A stretch of DNA of 64,000 bases, taken from the NCBI RefSeq assembly GCF_016587435.1, contig NZ_BNJJ01000001.1, positions 496,001-560,000 of the forward strand, given 5' to 3'. The notes beneath the pieces were generated by a model. It saw only the letters and a program-made list of their open reading frames with translations, was not told the DNA's origin and made no database searches. This document shows positions 29,656 to 38,708 of the stretch, piece after piece. Both the position numbers and the translations under genes were made by a program. Positions within the stretch are counted from its first letter, which is position 1. Each line of letters starts with the position of its first letter. Origin of the DNA: Dictyobacter formicarum. Lineage in GTDB: Bacteria; Chloroflexota; Ktedonobacteria; Ktedonobacterales; Ktedonobacteraceae.

Positions 29656-30036
29656 ATGCAAGTACAACGCTTTGCAAACGGAACCGAGAAACAGACTGAC
29701 TGGAACACCATTGATTGGAAGAAAGCCAACCGGACTGTTCGTAATCTGAGGCATCGCATCTTTCGGGCCGCACAAGAGGGCAACTTGAAAAAGGTACGCT
29801 CGCTCCAAAAACTCATGCTCAAAAGCTACTCAAACCGGGTCACAAGTGTTCGACGAGTAGCACAGATCAACGCTGGGAAGTACACGCCGGGAGTGGACAA
29901 ATTGGTGATAAAAACACCGGATGCCAGAGGGAAAATGGTCGATGCACTCGCCCATTACTCGCTCTGGAAAGCCAAACCGGCACGCAGAGTCTACATTCCA
30001 AAGGCGAACAACAAACGCAGGCCGCTCGGAATCCCG
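29656..30036 (+). pseudogene. ltrA: Group II intron reverse transcriptase, piece 1 (N-terminus)
   Basis: The frame starts MQVQRFANGTEKQTDWNTI and includes the RT-0/RT-1 lead-in (VRRVAQINAGKYTPGVD; RRVYIPKANNKRRPLGIP). It is cut after CCCG at 30033-30036. The following 26 codons to 30117 belong to the inserted recombinase element. The natural continuation is at 32782. Confidence 0.85.
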
Positions 30037-30147
30037 ATAGACGCTGTACACTACCCTTCTTTCCAAGCGATGTTCGGGATTCCATTTCTTCTCCTCCTGG
30101 TGGATCGGGAACTCTGATCCACCGCTACAGTCTTACGTTACCATACA

Positions 30148-32250
30148 TTAGCAAGCAGGCCGAGTATGTCGGTGCTTCCACTGTCGCTTGACTGGCTTGC
30201 GCAGAGCCTCGATGATCTCGTGGGTAAGCGTAATCCAGCGTGGTCCCAGTGGAGTCGAGCGCACGCTCTCCAGCCGTCCCATTTTGCACCAGTCGGCGAT
30301 CGTGGAGACATCGACGTTGAGCAGTTCGGCGGCAGCTTTCGTCGAATAGCGCCCATCTCCCCGCTGCCCAGTTGGCGCGGCTTTCGGACGCTCTGGGCAT
30401 CCAGCAGGAATGTGGTAGGCGTAGCGAATCCATTCAATTTTACTGACCGTAAACGAGCCTCCCATGCCAGCTCGCTCTCCTTCTTCATTCAGGAGAGCAG
30501 CAATCTGCGCATTGGTCTGTGCCGGAGACAACTCCCGCACGCGCTCGACCACTTGCGGGCTCGTTTGGCGTTCTTCCCACGACATTTTGTGACGTGGGAT
30601 GGCAAGACGCGTGAGGGCCTCAGTCTGCCAGCGAATGGCGACATCAATGACGTTGCCACGCTTCGAGAGCGTCACATCCTTCATCAACCAGCGCAACAAT
30701 TGTTTGCGTTGAGCAAAGGTCGTCGTGGGAGCGTGCCAGATAGCTGGCAAATCGTGGGCCAGGCTGCGAATCTGCTCGCGTTGCGAAGGAGTGAGCAAGA
30801 GAGCCGCTGGCTTGGGCCCCAGCGCATATTCGCGCTCCAGCTTTTCGACCTCGGCCAGTTTCTCATTCCATTCGCGCTCCAGGCTCCGAGCCACCAAACG
30901 ATTGTCTGGATCAACCGCCTTGTAGCGCCGCCGGGCCAGGTCTGCTTCATATTGCGCGCGCTCAATTTGCCGCTGCCATTGGCTCTCTACCTGTTTAGCG
31001 CGTGCTTCCAGCGAATCGAGGGCAGAGAGAGCGACCTCCAGATGTGCAGGCTGGATTGCCTCCAGAAAGCACTGCACCACGGCGCGATCGATCCGATCAC
31101 CGCGCATGGTTTGGCAGGTTTTCGTCCCAAGCTGCCGATGGGCCTGGTTACACTCGTACATCAACAACGAGCCATCGCGTTGATAGCGAATGCTCATCCG
31201 ACGGCCACAGGAGCCACACAGGACAATCCCCTGCAGCAGTGATGGACCCGAACGAATGGCCCCACGATGCTCTTCGGCGCGCCAGGTCCGGTTATCATCG
31301 AGTTGCCGTTGATTGGCCAGGAACTGGTTCCAAGAGATGTAGCCAGGATGCTGATCCAGGCGCACAATCGCCCAATCCTCTTGTGGAAGACGGCGCGTGC
31401 GCCCCTTGACACGGGGTTCTTCTCCAGGCAGCGTGCGGCTGCGGAACTGGGTGCGCCCGTAGGCATAGGCACCTGCATACAGTGGGCTATGCAGGATATT
31501 GAGAACCCGCCCGTGCGTGAGCCGTCCCCAAATCAATTCATCCGCCTGTTTGCCACCCCACCAGCGTGTTGGGAAGCGCAGATGCTGTTCGGCAAAGGAG
31601 GTCACGACCGCCAGGGCCGAGCCGAACTGCTCAAAGAGCGCAAAGACCAAGCGCACGGCTTCCTGCACGGCTTCATCAGGATCCAGCACGATCCGACCAG
31701 CTGGATCGTACACCAGGCCAATGGGCAAACGAAAGTGCAAGACCCCTTGCTCTGCTTTGGCCACCTTTCCTCCAAGCAACCGACTTTTCAGCCAGTGGAG
31801 CTCGGCTTCCGACATACTGCCCTTGAAACCCAGCAACAATCGATCGTTATGCAAGCCAGGATCGTAGACCCCTTCTTCGTCAATGACCAGCGTGTCAGTC
31901 AACGCGCAGATTTCCAACAGGCGATACCAGTCGCTACAGGAGCGAGCCAAACGCGAGACTTCCAGGCTGAGCACTGCTCCAACGTGCCCAAGGCCTACTT
32001 CTGCCACCAGCCACTGAAAGCCGTCTCGGCCAATGGCGGAAGATCCCGAATGCCCTTGATCCTGATCCACGACCTGGATACTGGGCGTTATCCATCCCAG
32101 ATCTAGAGCTCGCTTCACCAGGTCATATTGTCGCATCGAGCTTCCGGTATTTTCTCGCACTTGGAACAGTGTCGATTGCCTGACGTAGATGACGGCAAGA
32201 CGGTCAAGATGGTCAGGACGGATTTTGGTCGCGGGATATCGAGCAAGCAC
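30148..32250 (-). CDS. Large serine recombinase
   Basis: 700 residues from GTG 32250 (GAAGAGGAGAAGTCCC upstream). The resolvase domain has AVIYVRQSTLFQV (catalytic Ser, ~25) and VLSLEVSRLARS (~95). The recombinase domain is at ~160-290. The zinc-ribbon region has LCGSCGRRMSIRY (~350) and a later Cys pair. A long helical coiled-coil follows (~400-470). A second HTH-like module near the C-terminus (STKAAAELLNVDVSTIADWC, ~645) is an addition to the usual architecture. It catalyses site-specific integration/excision of its element. Its start overlaps the preceding small gene, so it is translationally coupled. Confidence 0.93.
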   Translation of the reverse strand: MLARYPATKIRPDHLDRLAVIYVRQSTLFQVRENTGSSMRQYDLVKRALDLGWITPSIQVVDQDQGHSGSSAIGRDGFQWLVAEVGLGHVGAVLSLEVSRLARSCSDWYRLLEICALTDTLVIDEEGVYDPGLHNDRLLLGFKGSMSEAELHWLKSRLLGGKVAKAEQGVLHFRLPIGLVYDPAGRIVLDPDEAVQEAVRLVFALFEQFGSALAVVTSFAEQHLRFPTRWWGGKQADELIWGRLTHGRVLNILHSPLYAGAYAYGRTQFRSRTLPGEEPRVKGRTRRLPQEDWAIVRLDQHPGYISWNQFLANQRQLDDNRTWRAEEHRGAIRSGPSLLQGIVLCGSCGRRMSIRYQRDGSLLMYECNQAHRQLGTKTCQTMRGDRIDRAVVQCFLEAIQPAHLEVALSALDSLEARAKQVESQWQRQIERAQYEADLARRRYKAVDPDNRLVARSLEREWNEKLAEVEKLEREYALGPKPAALLLTPSQREQIRSLAHDLPAIWHAPTTTFAQRKQLLRWLMKDVTLSKRGNVIDVAIRWQTEALTRLAIPRHKMSWEERQTSPQVVERVRELSPAQTNAQIAALLNEEGERAGMGGSFTVSKIEWIRYAYHIPAGCPERPKAAPTGQRGDGRYSTKAAAELLNVDVSTIADWCKMGRLESVRSTPLGPRWITLTHEIIEALRKPVKRQWKHRHTRPAC

Positions 32251-32470
32251 GGGACTTCTCCTCTTCGCTTTCCTCGTCAGACAGACGAGCGATTACGATA
32301 CACAAGGCTAACTGAGCTAAGAGGGCAATTACACGAGTTCGGAGGTCACCCGAGAGGGCAGACCAGACTTGGGCAGGAGTCACCTGCGCTTGGGGTGAAG
32401 AGGGGCGTGCCAACATCCATACACCTCCTTGGAGAGCAGCCGCTACATGACAGGAAACTAGCTGTATCAT
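32213..32470 (-). CDS. Small protein encoded before large serine recombinase
   Basis: 85 residues if started at ATG 32470 (ATGA overlap with the previous gene). A second in-frame ATG at 32416 follows a good site (AAGGAGGTGT) and would give 67 residues. Helical middle (VTPAQVWSALSGDLRTRVIA) with an acidic Glu/Ser-rich tail. It overlaps both neighbours. Genes of this size between a DUF5372-like gene and a recombinase are a recurrent arrangement; the function is not known. Confidence 0.6.
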   Translation of the reverse strand: MIQLVSCHVAAALQGGVWMLARPSSPQAQVTPAQVWSALSGDLRTRVIALLAQLALCIVIARLSDEESEEEKSRACSISRDQNPS

Positions 32471-32724
32471 ATCTCAGGTTCTCCATTGAGGCGCTGCTGC
32501 TGTGCAATCCACTGGGCCATTTGCCACAAGCCTTCGAGCAAAAGCAAGGGCGGTTCCACTGCGTCGGGATCAACGAGGGGAGGGCCTGCGTAGTCTGTCA
32601 AGCTGGCAGCGATTGCCGCGTGATAGCCATCAGGCAGACGAATGATGAGGTCAGGATTTGGGCCTCGCCTGAGGCGGACAAACTGCACGCGCTGGCCATG
32701 CAATGGATGGTGGGGATGAGTCAC
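32467..32724 (-). CDS. DUF5372-like small protein, first gene of recombinase operon
   Basis: 85 residues from GTG 32724. It begins MTHPHHPLHGQRVQFVRLRR, the typical start of the small Y4bD/DUF5372-type proteins found upstream of large serine recombinases, and continues LIIRLPDGYHAAIAASLTDYA. It ends with the ATGA overlap to the next gene. Likely an accessory to the recombinase; role unknown. Confidence 0.65.
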   Translation of the reverse strand: MTHPHHPLHGQRVQFVRLRRGPNPDLIIRLPDGYHAAIAASLTDYAGPPLVDPDAVEPPLLLLEGLWQMAQWIAQQQRLNGEPEI

Positions 32725-32781
32725 CGTGACCCATTTCCCAGATGGGTTGTCAAAGGAGGTAGTGTGCTGTGAAGATGCCCG

Positions 32782-33121
32782 TCATTGCTGACCGCTGCCT
32801 TCAAGCGATGGTAAAAAATGCCCTTGAACCCTTCTGGGAAGCCAAGTTTGAAGGGACAAGTTATGGATTTCGTCCAGGTCGAAGCTGTCATGATGCCATC
32901 GCCAAAATCTATGTCTTGGCCCGTCCAAACAAAACCAAGAAATGGGTGCTGGATGCTGACATTAAATCAGCTTTTGATCAAATCTCACATGAAGCGCTCC
33001 TCCAGGTCATTGGGCCAGTTCCTGGAAGGGAACTGATTAAGCAATGGCTCAAAGCTGGATATGTCGAAGAAGAAGTCTTTCATGCAACAGAACAGGGAAC
33101 GCCACAGGGTGGTGTAATCAC
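32782..33121 (+). pseudogene. ltrA: Group II intron reverse transcriptase, piece 2
   Basis: VIADRCLQAMVKNALEP, GTSYGFRPGRSCHDAI and VLDADIKSAFDQISHEALL are reverse-transcriptase blocks 2-3 (first palm aspartates). The piece ends at GTPQGGVI, block 4, where element 2 is inserted. Confidence 0.88.
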
Positions 33122-35124
33122 GCCTCCTACAATGTTGCCAAAAAGGTTCTGAGTTTCGTGTATCAGAGAGCGATCCCACGAACTCAACTGTGTGCCGCCT
33201 ACGGACAAGGCTTCCATGGTGCACCCCTTGATTGCAATGTGCATCAAGTGGAAGATACAGGGACGCGAGGTCAAGGAGATCATCATGACCAGACGCGCTC
33301 GCAAACATCCGATGACGTTGGAGGTGCACATCATGTTTGAACCCAACCGTGAAGAACATCAGGTGCTGCATCACGCCTACAGTTTCCTCCTTCCCCTGCC
33401 AAGGCGACGATTGTTGACACCCGTGGACACCACGCCGATCTCAGCTCAAATGCAGGACCCGCTGGGAGAAAGGAAACACTCATGAATGATCTGCAAGTGG
33501 CCATCTATGCTCGTGTTTCCTGCGAGCAGCAAAGCGAGGCCAGAACCATTGAGAGCCAGGTGAGCGAACTGCGTGCCTATGTCCATACCCAGGGTTTGTC
33601 GCTTCCCAAGGAGCATGAGTTTATCGATAACGGCTACAGTGGCGCTACCCTCATCCGTCCGGCTTTGGAGCGACTGCGCGATGTGGCGGCTGCGGGAGGT
33701 ATTGATCGGCTCTATGTGCTCTGTCCCGATCGCTTCGCGCGCAACTATGCCCATCAGGTGCTCCTGCTGGAAGAGTTTCTCCGAGCGGGGGTTGAGGTCA
33801 ATTTCCTCAATCGAGAAGTTGGACAGACCCCGGAAGATCACCTCTTGTTACAAGTGCAGGGCATGATCTCCGAATATGAGCGGGCCAAGATCATGGAGCG
33901 CAGTCGGCGTGGCAAGCGGCACGCTGCCCAGGTGGGCATGGTGAGCGTCTTAAGTGCCGCACCCTATGGCTATCGGTATATTGGCAAACATGAGGGAGCA
34001 GGTGAAGCACGCTTCGATATCCTCCTGGAGGAGGCGCGCGTCGTTCGTCAGATCTTCAGCTGGGTCGGGCACGATCGCTGTTCCATTGGTGAGGTGTGTC
34101 GTCGGTTAACGGTGGCCAAAGAACAAACGAGGACCGGCAAAACGGTCTGGGATCGTAAGACGGTCTGCGATATGCTCAAAAACCCGGCCTACAAGGGAAT
34201 GGCCGCTTTCGGAAAAACGAGCGTGGAACCACTGCGACCACGTTTACGAGCACAGCGAGGGCGTCTCATGCAACCCAAACGAGCAGTGAGTACGCAAGAG
34301 GTTTCTCCTGAACAGTGGATGTCAATTCCCGTTCCAGCGCTGATCAGCGAGGATCTCTTTGAAAGCGTCCAAGAGCAACTGCAAGAGAATCGGCAACGTG
34401 CTCGCATTGGAAAGCGTGGAGCACGCTACTTGTTACAGGGCTTGCTGGTCTGTGGGTGTTGCGGATACGCTTATTACGGGAAAGCGATTAGCCCAGCTGC
34501 ACGAAAAGGACATGAGCGGGCCTACGCCTATTATCGTTGCATTGGCTCGGATGCCTACCGCTTCGGAGGCGAACGCTTGTGCTGGAACAAGCAACTGCGC
34601 ACCGATCTCGTTGATGAAGCCGTGTGGCTGGAAGTGTGCCGATTGCTGGTGGATCCGACACGATTAGCCCATGAATATCGGCAGCAAGTGCAAACAGCGC
34701 AGGTGGCACCAGAATTGAAAGGGCTCCAGACGAACCTGGGACGATTGCGACAGGGCATTGCGCGTCTGATCGATAGTTATGCCGAAGGAGTCATTGACAA
34801 AACAGAATTTGATCCCAGGATCACACGCATGCGTGAACGTGTCAGACAACTCGAAGAACAGGTACAACAAATTCAGGATCAGGAGAGTTTAGAGCAGGAG
34901 TTGCAGGTAATTATTGGACGTTTAGAAACATTTTCGACGAAGGTGAACCAGGGGCTTCACAACGCCGATTGGCTCACGCGTCGCGAGATGATCCGCACGC
35001 TGGTGAAACGCGTCGAAATTGATCAGGAGAAGGTGAACGTGGTCTTTCGTATTAGCCCCAACACGCCATCAAACCCATCAGATTCTCGTCCTCAAAATTT
35101 GCAACATTGTAGGAGGCGTGATCA
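33122..35124. mobile_element. Large-serine-recombinase element 2 inserted in the intron reverse transcriptase
   Basis: About 2.0 kb. Inside the ends is an 18-bp inverted repeat: CGCCTCCTACAATGTTGC at 33122-33139 and its complement at 35101-35118. ATCA occurs at both junctions (33118-33121 and 35121-35124). Joining them restores GTPQGGVISPLLANIALHG. Confidence 0.78.
33285..33485 (+). CDS. Small protein encoded before large serine recombinase
   Basis: 66 residues from ATG 33285, chosen for AAGGAGATCATC upstream. It starts MTRRARKHPMTLEVHIMFEP. The stop overlaps the recombinase start (ATGA), so the genes are coupled. No recognised domain; possibly an accessory or directionality factor. Confidence 0.6.
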   Translation: MTRRARKHPMTLEVHIMFEPNREEHQVLHHAYSFLLPLPRRRLLTPVDTTPISAQMQDPLGERKHS

Positions 35125-35188
35125 GCCCACTATTGGCAAACATTGCGCTGCATGGGATGGAGGAAGCTATTGGGGTAAAATACAATAG
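33482..35188 (+). CDS. Large serine recombinase, C-terminus fused to host sequence
   Basis: 568 residues. The resolvase domain has VAIYARVSCEQQSEARTIES (catalytic Ser ~12) and LYVLCPDRFARNY (~80). The recombinase domain is at ~160-280, the zinc ribbon has LLVCGCCGYAYYGK with a later conserved Cys, and a helical C-terminal region ends VVFRISPNTPSNPSDS. The last ~22 codons run past the element end into the intron reverse transcriptase in another frame, so the natural tail is altered. It presumably excises its own 2-kb element. Confidence 0.9.
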   Translation: MNDLQVAIYARVSCEQQSEARTIESQVSELRAYVHTQGLSLPKEHEFIDNGYSGATLIRPALERLRDVAAAGGIDRLYVLCPDRFARNYAHQVLLLEEFLRAGVEVNFLNREVGQTPEDHLLLQVQGMISEYERAKIMERSRRGKRHAAQVGMVSVLSAAPYGYRYIGKHEGAGEARFDILLEEARVVRQIFSWVGHDRCSIGEVCRRLTVAKEQTRTGKTVWDRKTVCDMLKNPAYKGMAAFGKTSVEPLRPRLRAQRGRLMQPKRAVSTQEVSPEQWMSIPVPALISEDLFESVQEQLQENRQRARIGKRGARYLLQGLLVCGCCGYAYYGKAISPAARKGHERAYAYYRCIGSDAYRFGGERLCWNKQLRTDLVDEAVWLEVCRLLVDPTRLAHEYRQQVQTAQVAPELKGLQTNLGRLRQGIARLIDSYAEGVIDKTEFDPRITRMRERVRQLEEQVQQIQDQESLEQELQVIIGRLETFSTKVNQGLHNADWLTRREMIRTLVKRVEIDQEKVNVVFRISPNTPSNPSDSRPQNLQHCRRRDQPTIGKHCAAWDGGSYWGKIQ

Positions 35189-35319
35189 CAAAGGAGAAAT
35201 TGCCGGAAAGCGGGCTATCGTGAGATATGCGGACGACTTTGTTTGTTTTTGTGAAAGCAAAGAAGACGCCGAAAACGTACAAGAACTCCTCTCGGAATGG
35301 CTGACAAAACGAGGATTGT
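35121..35319 (+). pseudogene. ltrA: Group II intron reverse transcriptase, piece 3
   Basis: ISPLLANIALHGMEEAIG, then RAIVRYADDFVCFC with the catalytic YADD (block 5). It ends at EWLTKRGL, where the IS1-like element lies (AGGATTGT duplicated). The in-frame read ends at 35324 within that element. Confidence 0.9.
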
Positions 35320-36583
35320 GGTAGAACAACACTAACTGGTGACTGAGCACAAAACCCCCTTTCGGAGAAAAACCCGAGGACGTTGAGGTGTCACCGGATT
35401 AGTCGGAGAACGTTTTCGCGGACGTCCTCGCCGTTTTGGTTCGATCCAAGCAGTCGGAGCCACTTTGTATGTTAACAATTCGGACACGCTCCAGATATGA
35501 GTGGTAAGCCCACTAGCCATCGCAGGTGTACACGCTGATCCCAGATGTGTTGGTTTGCTTAACTCATGATGCGGCCAACAAAAATTGTAGGTGCAGCCGA
35601 TCAGATACATGCCACGTTCCAGACCATCCAAACGGCATGCTGCATGACGACATTTGCGTGTCAACGCCGCCAGTCGTTCCCGCATCGTTCCATTCAAGCG
35701 TTCAATAAAAGCCGTATTGAGCACCGTTCCTCCTCCTGAGACCTGCAGCAGCCGCTCGGCTTGCTCCAATGCTCCTCGCGTCATCGTGCGCGTCACTTCG
35801 ACGACCCGTCTTTTCTCGGTTCGCTTGATCACCGTAGCAATACAAAGCTCCGACCACACCTGCAAACAAGCTCGTCCTCGTCCAGTCGTCTTCTTGACCT
35901 TCTCGCGAAAAGCTCTTTGAATACTTCCCGGGTATGCTGCCCAACCATCGGTACAGATCAAGATGGCCCTCATGGCTTGCGAGCAGGCTCGAACCTGTTG
36001 TAACAAACAATCTGCCAGGCTCCGGTCTCGTGTTGGACTCACCACGCCAGCCAGCCACAAACGCGATGAGACCATCATGGCGAGCCCCATCCAGGCAATT
36101 ATGGATCGCCCTTTGACACGAATTTCATCAGCTTGCACGTGCGTAAGATCCAATGCTCCCGTTTCAACGATGGCATGATGAACGCGTTGGCAGTGAGCTC
36201 CAGCACGATCCCTCCAACTGGCGATCGTTCGTTCATCCAATCCATAGGCATGCACAATCGCCTGAATTGGACAACCATAGGCCAACAACGTGACGACAAT
36301 CACAATGAGTTCTGTCGGTTTGCGAAGTCCTTCAAGCATCGTGCCTCGGCGTGCGCTAAAGGTTTGGCCACAGGCACGACAGCGATATCGTTCACGTTTA
36401 CGGCAATGAATACGAATGTTGCCCTCACCCATTTTACCTCTTGCGGAACACGCCACATTCGGGCAAAATTGGTGAGACGCGTCCATCGGCTTTTTTGTCC
36501 TTGTTTGCATAAGCACATCATGCCGAGGTGCGTCGTTTTTTTCAACCCTTCCCCTCTATTTCACCAGTTAGTGGAGTCCTACC
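35320..36583. mobile_element. IS1-like element with 8-bp target duplication
   Basis: 1,264 bp bounded by imperfect 23-bp inverted repeats that share GGTAG and CACTAACTGGTGA. Both flanks are AGGATTGT (35312-35319 and 36584-36591). Joining them restores LTKRGLSLSKEKTRVAHLTK. An 8-bp duplication fits the IS1 family. Confidence 0.88.
35332..36510 (-). CDS. IS1-like DDE transposase
   Basis: About 392 residues from ATG 36510 (GTG 36516 also possible). The N-terminal zinc ribbon is built from FCPNVACSARGKM and YRCRACGQTF (~16-50). An HTH-like segment follows (AIVHAYGLDERTIASWRD). The DDE core shows HVQADEIRVKG (Asp ~128), ILICTDGWAAYPG (Asp ~188) and NTAFIERLNGTMRER (Glu ~265). The C-terminus is basic (PKRRGRPRKR). 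The frame is intact, so the element may be active. Confidence 0.85.
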   Translation of the reverse strand: MQTRTKKPMDASHQFCPNVACSARGKMGEGNIRIHCRKRERYRCRACGQTFSARRGTMLEGLRKPTELIVIVVTLLAYGCPIQAIVHAYGLDERTIASWRDRAGAHCQRVHHAIVETGALDLTHVQADEIRVKGRSIIAWMGLAMMVSSRLWLAGVVSPTRDRSLADCLLQQVRACSQAMRAILICTDGWAAYPGSIQRAFREKVKKTTGRGRACLQVWSELCIATVIKRTEKRRVVEVTRTMTRGALEQAERLLQVSGGGTVLNTAFIERLNGTMRERLAALTRKCRHAACRLDGLERGMYLIGCTYNFCWPHHELSKPTHLGSACTPAMASGLTTHIWSVSELLTYKVAPTAWIEPKRRGRPRKRSPTNPVTPQRPRVFLRKGVLCSVTS

Positions 36584-37451
36584 AGGATTGTCCCTCTCAA
36601 AGGAAAAAACTCGCGTTGCTCACCTCACGAAAGGATTCAACTTCTTGAGTTTTCACATTAAACACTACCCTGCGCCCCAAACGTCAAAAACGGGGTGGAA
36701 ACTCTTAATCAAACCCAGCAAAGAAGCGGTAGCAGAGCTGCGACAGAAACTCTGCGCCCAATGGAAAAAGGCTCAAGGGACCAATGTGCAATCGGTGCTA
36801 GCAAAGCTCAATCCCATCATTCGTGGATGGGCCAATTACCACCGCATTGCAGTAGCAAAAGAGATCTTTAACAAGCTGGACCACTGGATGCTCCGAAAGG
36901 CAGAACATTACACCAAATGGATGCACCCCAACAAATCCGCAGAGTGGCGGCACCAGAAGTACTGGGGACGGTTGCACCTAGACCGGCTTGACTCCTGGGT
37001 GTTTGGCGACAAGCCAACTGGAGGGTATCTGCTCAAATTTAGCTGGTTCCCGATTGAACGGCATAAGCTCGTCAAAGGCAGGTCATCACCTGATGATCCA
37101 ACACTCAAAGACTACTGGATGAAGCGGCAGGCGGCAAAGGCCCGCGATTTAACGTTTTCCAAACAGAAGTTAGCAAAGAGACAAAAAGGTCGATGCCTTG
37201 AATGTGGAGAATCCCTCTTCAATGAGGAAGAGATTCAGGTTCATCATCGTCTGGCAAAGTCTCTCGGGGGAAAAGATCTCTACAGCAATCTTGCGCTAGT
37301 TCATTTGCTTTGTCATCAACACATTCATGCGGTGACTGAGCGTAGCATGCGAGACTGCCAACAGTACAATGACCGAGAGCTACTGATGGAAGAAAAGCGC
37401 ATGCACCACCAGTCACAACAGGAAGAAAACAAGGAGTTGTGTGGTTCGTGA
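36584..37451 (+). pseudogene. ltrA: Group II intron reverse transcriptase/maturase, piece 4 with HNH endonuclease
   Basis: SLSKEKTRVAHLTKGFNFLS (blocks 6-7) is followed by the maturase X domain (LNPIIRGWANYHRIAVAKE) and a C-terminal HNH endonuclease (CLECGESLFNEEEIQVHHRL, then LALVHLLCHQHIH). Complete to its stop. All four pieces together encode a full intron protein of normal order. Confidence 0.9.
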
Positions 37452-37458
37452 TGTGCTT

Positions 37459-37533
37459 GAGCCGTGTGCTCGGAGACGGGCAAGCACGGTTCTGAGGGGG
37501 CTGAGGGGCAGCAATGCCCCCTGGCTACCCGAT
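37459..37533 (+). ncRNA. Group II intron domains V and VI
   Basis: Domain V reads GAGCCGTGTGCT, a short loop strand, then AGCACGGTTCT: the conserved GAGCCGT/ACGGTTCT pairing. The following GGGGGC...GCCCCC stem is domain VI. The intron ends near CTACCCGAT. Confidence 0.85.
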
Positions 37534-37638
37534 TGTAAATGGCGTACCTCATCGAGAGATCGGCAGGGATGCTCATGGCCGCACACAGGTATTCAGACCT
37601 GAATCACCTCTACCATTTGCGTGCGCGAAAGGATTGAT

Positions 37639-37848
37639 ATGCTTCATCATTGTCAAAAGTGTCTGGCACTTTTCCGCCAGCGCTTTATTCTCATTAATCG
37701 CAGCTACACAGTATTGTGGTTAGGAAGCACTATCTCGTTCATCGGTGACATTCTTTTTATGACTGTCCTCACTTTATGGATTGGAATGCTCCTTCATAAC
37801 CAGAGCTGTGCACCACTCGCCACTAGTGGTAACGGAGGGCAACGATGA
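37639..37848 (+). pseudogene. MFS transporter N-terminal fragment
   Basis: The read LFRQRFILINRSYTVLWLGS and TISFIGDILFMTVLTLWIGM matches the first transmembrane helix of MFS exporters. It then diverges and ends after 70 codons, overlapping the start of the phosphotransferase gene (ATGA). Remnant of a gene disrupted in building the composite element. Confidence 0.55.
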
Positions 37849-38708
37849 AGACATCAGAAGTTCCGCGTGCGGTGGCGGCGGGTATGTCCACGGCATCAGC
37901 GCTTGGCCTGAGGGTCGATGACGCAGTTGTTGTTCACGACTCCAATCGCATCGCTGTGCGCCTACTGCCTTGTGACGTTCTTGCTCGGGTGGCCTATGTA
38001 GCGCATCAGGCGGGCGCCAAGTTCGAGGTTGAGGTCGCTCGGCGGCTCGCCCAAACCGATAGTCCAGTAGCTGAGCCTGAGCCTCGCGTGGAGCCGCGCG
38101 TCTACGTGCGTGGCGGCTTCGCGGTCACGCTGTGGAAATACTACGAGCCTGTGCCGTCTCGTGACATCGCACCATCCGAGTATGCGCAGGTTCTGGAGTG
38201 GCTGCATGCCGGCATGCGGCAGATCGATGTGACTGCGCCGCACTTCACGGATCGAATCGCCCAGGCGCAGTCGCTGGTTGGCAACCGCGCCCACACTCCG
38301 GAGCTTCCTGACACAGAGCGGGAGCTTCTCAGCAAGACTTTGCGAAACCTGAGGCGCGCCGTCGAAAGGCGTGGCGCCGGCGAGCAGTTGCTGCACGGCG
38401 AGCCGCATCCGGGCAACTTGCTCAGGACGAAGAGAGGGCTGCTCTTTGTAGACCTCGAGGCATGCTGCCGCGGGCCTGTCGAGTTCGACATCGCGCATGC
38501 GCCCCAAGAAGTCAGTGAGTCCTACCCGGCAGCCAATCAAGACCTGCTTCGCGATTGTCGGATCCTCGTGCTCGCGATGATCGCAACGTGGCGCTGGGAT
38601 CGAGACGACCAATTCCCGAACGGGCGCCAACTGGGCGCAGAGTGGCTCAGCCAGATCCGAGCAGCGCTCGATCGCCACGAAGCTGGTGGCTCGGACGGCG
38701 CCCAATAA
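37845..38708 (+). CDS. APH-family phosphotransferase, foreign base composition
   Basis: 287 residues; GGAGGGCAACG precedes the ATG. The catalytic loop LLHGEPHPGNLLRTKRG (~184) carries Glu in place of the usual Asp (HGE for HGD), followed by LLFVDLEACCRGPVEFDIAH (~202), the metal-binding region. The N-lobe is recognisable (DVLARVAYVAHQAGAKFEVE). The gene and its downstream DNA are markedly GC-richer than the flanks and look actinobacterial, i.e. horizontally acquired cargo of the 10.3-kb element. Whether it phosphorylates an aminoglycoside, a macrolide or something else is unknown. Confidence 0.75.
   Translation: MKTSEVPRAVAAGMSTASALGLRVDDAVVVHDSNRIAVRLLPCDVLARVAYVAHQAGAKFEVEVARRLAQTDSPVAEPEPRVEPRVYVRGGFAVTLWKYYEPVPSRDIAPSEYAQVLEWLHAGMRQIDVTAPHFTDRIAQAQSLVGNRAHTPELPDTERELLSKTLRNLRRAVERRGAGEQLLHGEPHPGNLLRTKRGLLFVDLEACCRGPVEFDIAHAPQEVSESYPAANQDLLRDCRILVLAMIATWRWDRDDQFPNGRQLGAEWLSQIRAALDRHEAGGSDGAQ

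Larger units (their letters stand above)
30037..32781. mobile_element. Large-serine-recombinase element 1 inserted in the intron reverse transcriptase
   Basis: 2,745 bp. Both boundaries share CCCG (30033-30036 and 32778-32781), and joining across them restores RPLGIPVIADRCLQ in the reverse transcriptase. A short shared core without inverted repeats is what a large serine recombinase leaves. Contents: three overlapping minus-strand genes, the last being the recombinase. Confidence 0.75.
29077..37533 (+). mobile_element. Bacterial group II intron, interrupted by three other elements
   Basis: The 5' end is GTGCGACACGAAAG at 29077. The 3' end is marked by a canonical domain V (37459-37492) and a domain VI hairpin, finishing CTACCCGAT at ~37533. 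Between lie ~580 nt of ribozyme 5' domains, the reverse transcriptase/maturase in four pieces, and insertions at 30037-32781, 33122-35124 and 35320-36583. Removing them gives an intron of ~2.45 kb, normal for an ORF-bearing group II intron. Confidence 0.85.

Noticed and set aside
30166..32106. Long plus-strand frames opposite the 700-residue recombinase
   Set aside because: Antisense shadows in GC-biased coding DNA; no domains, no ribosome-binding sites.
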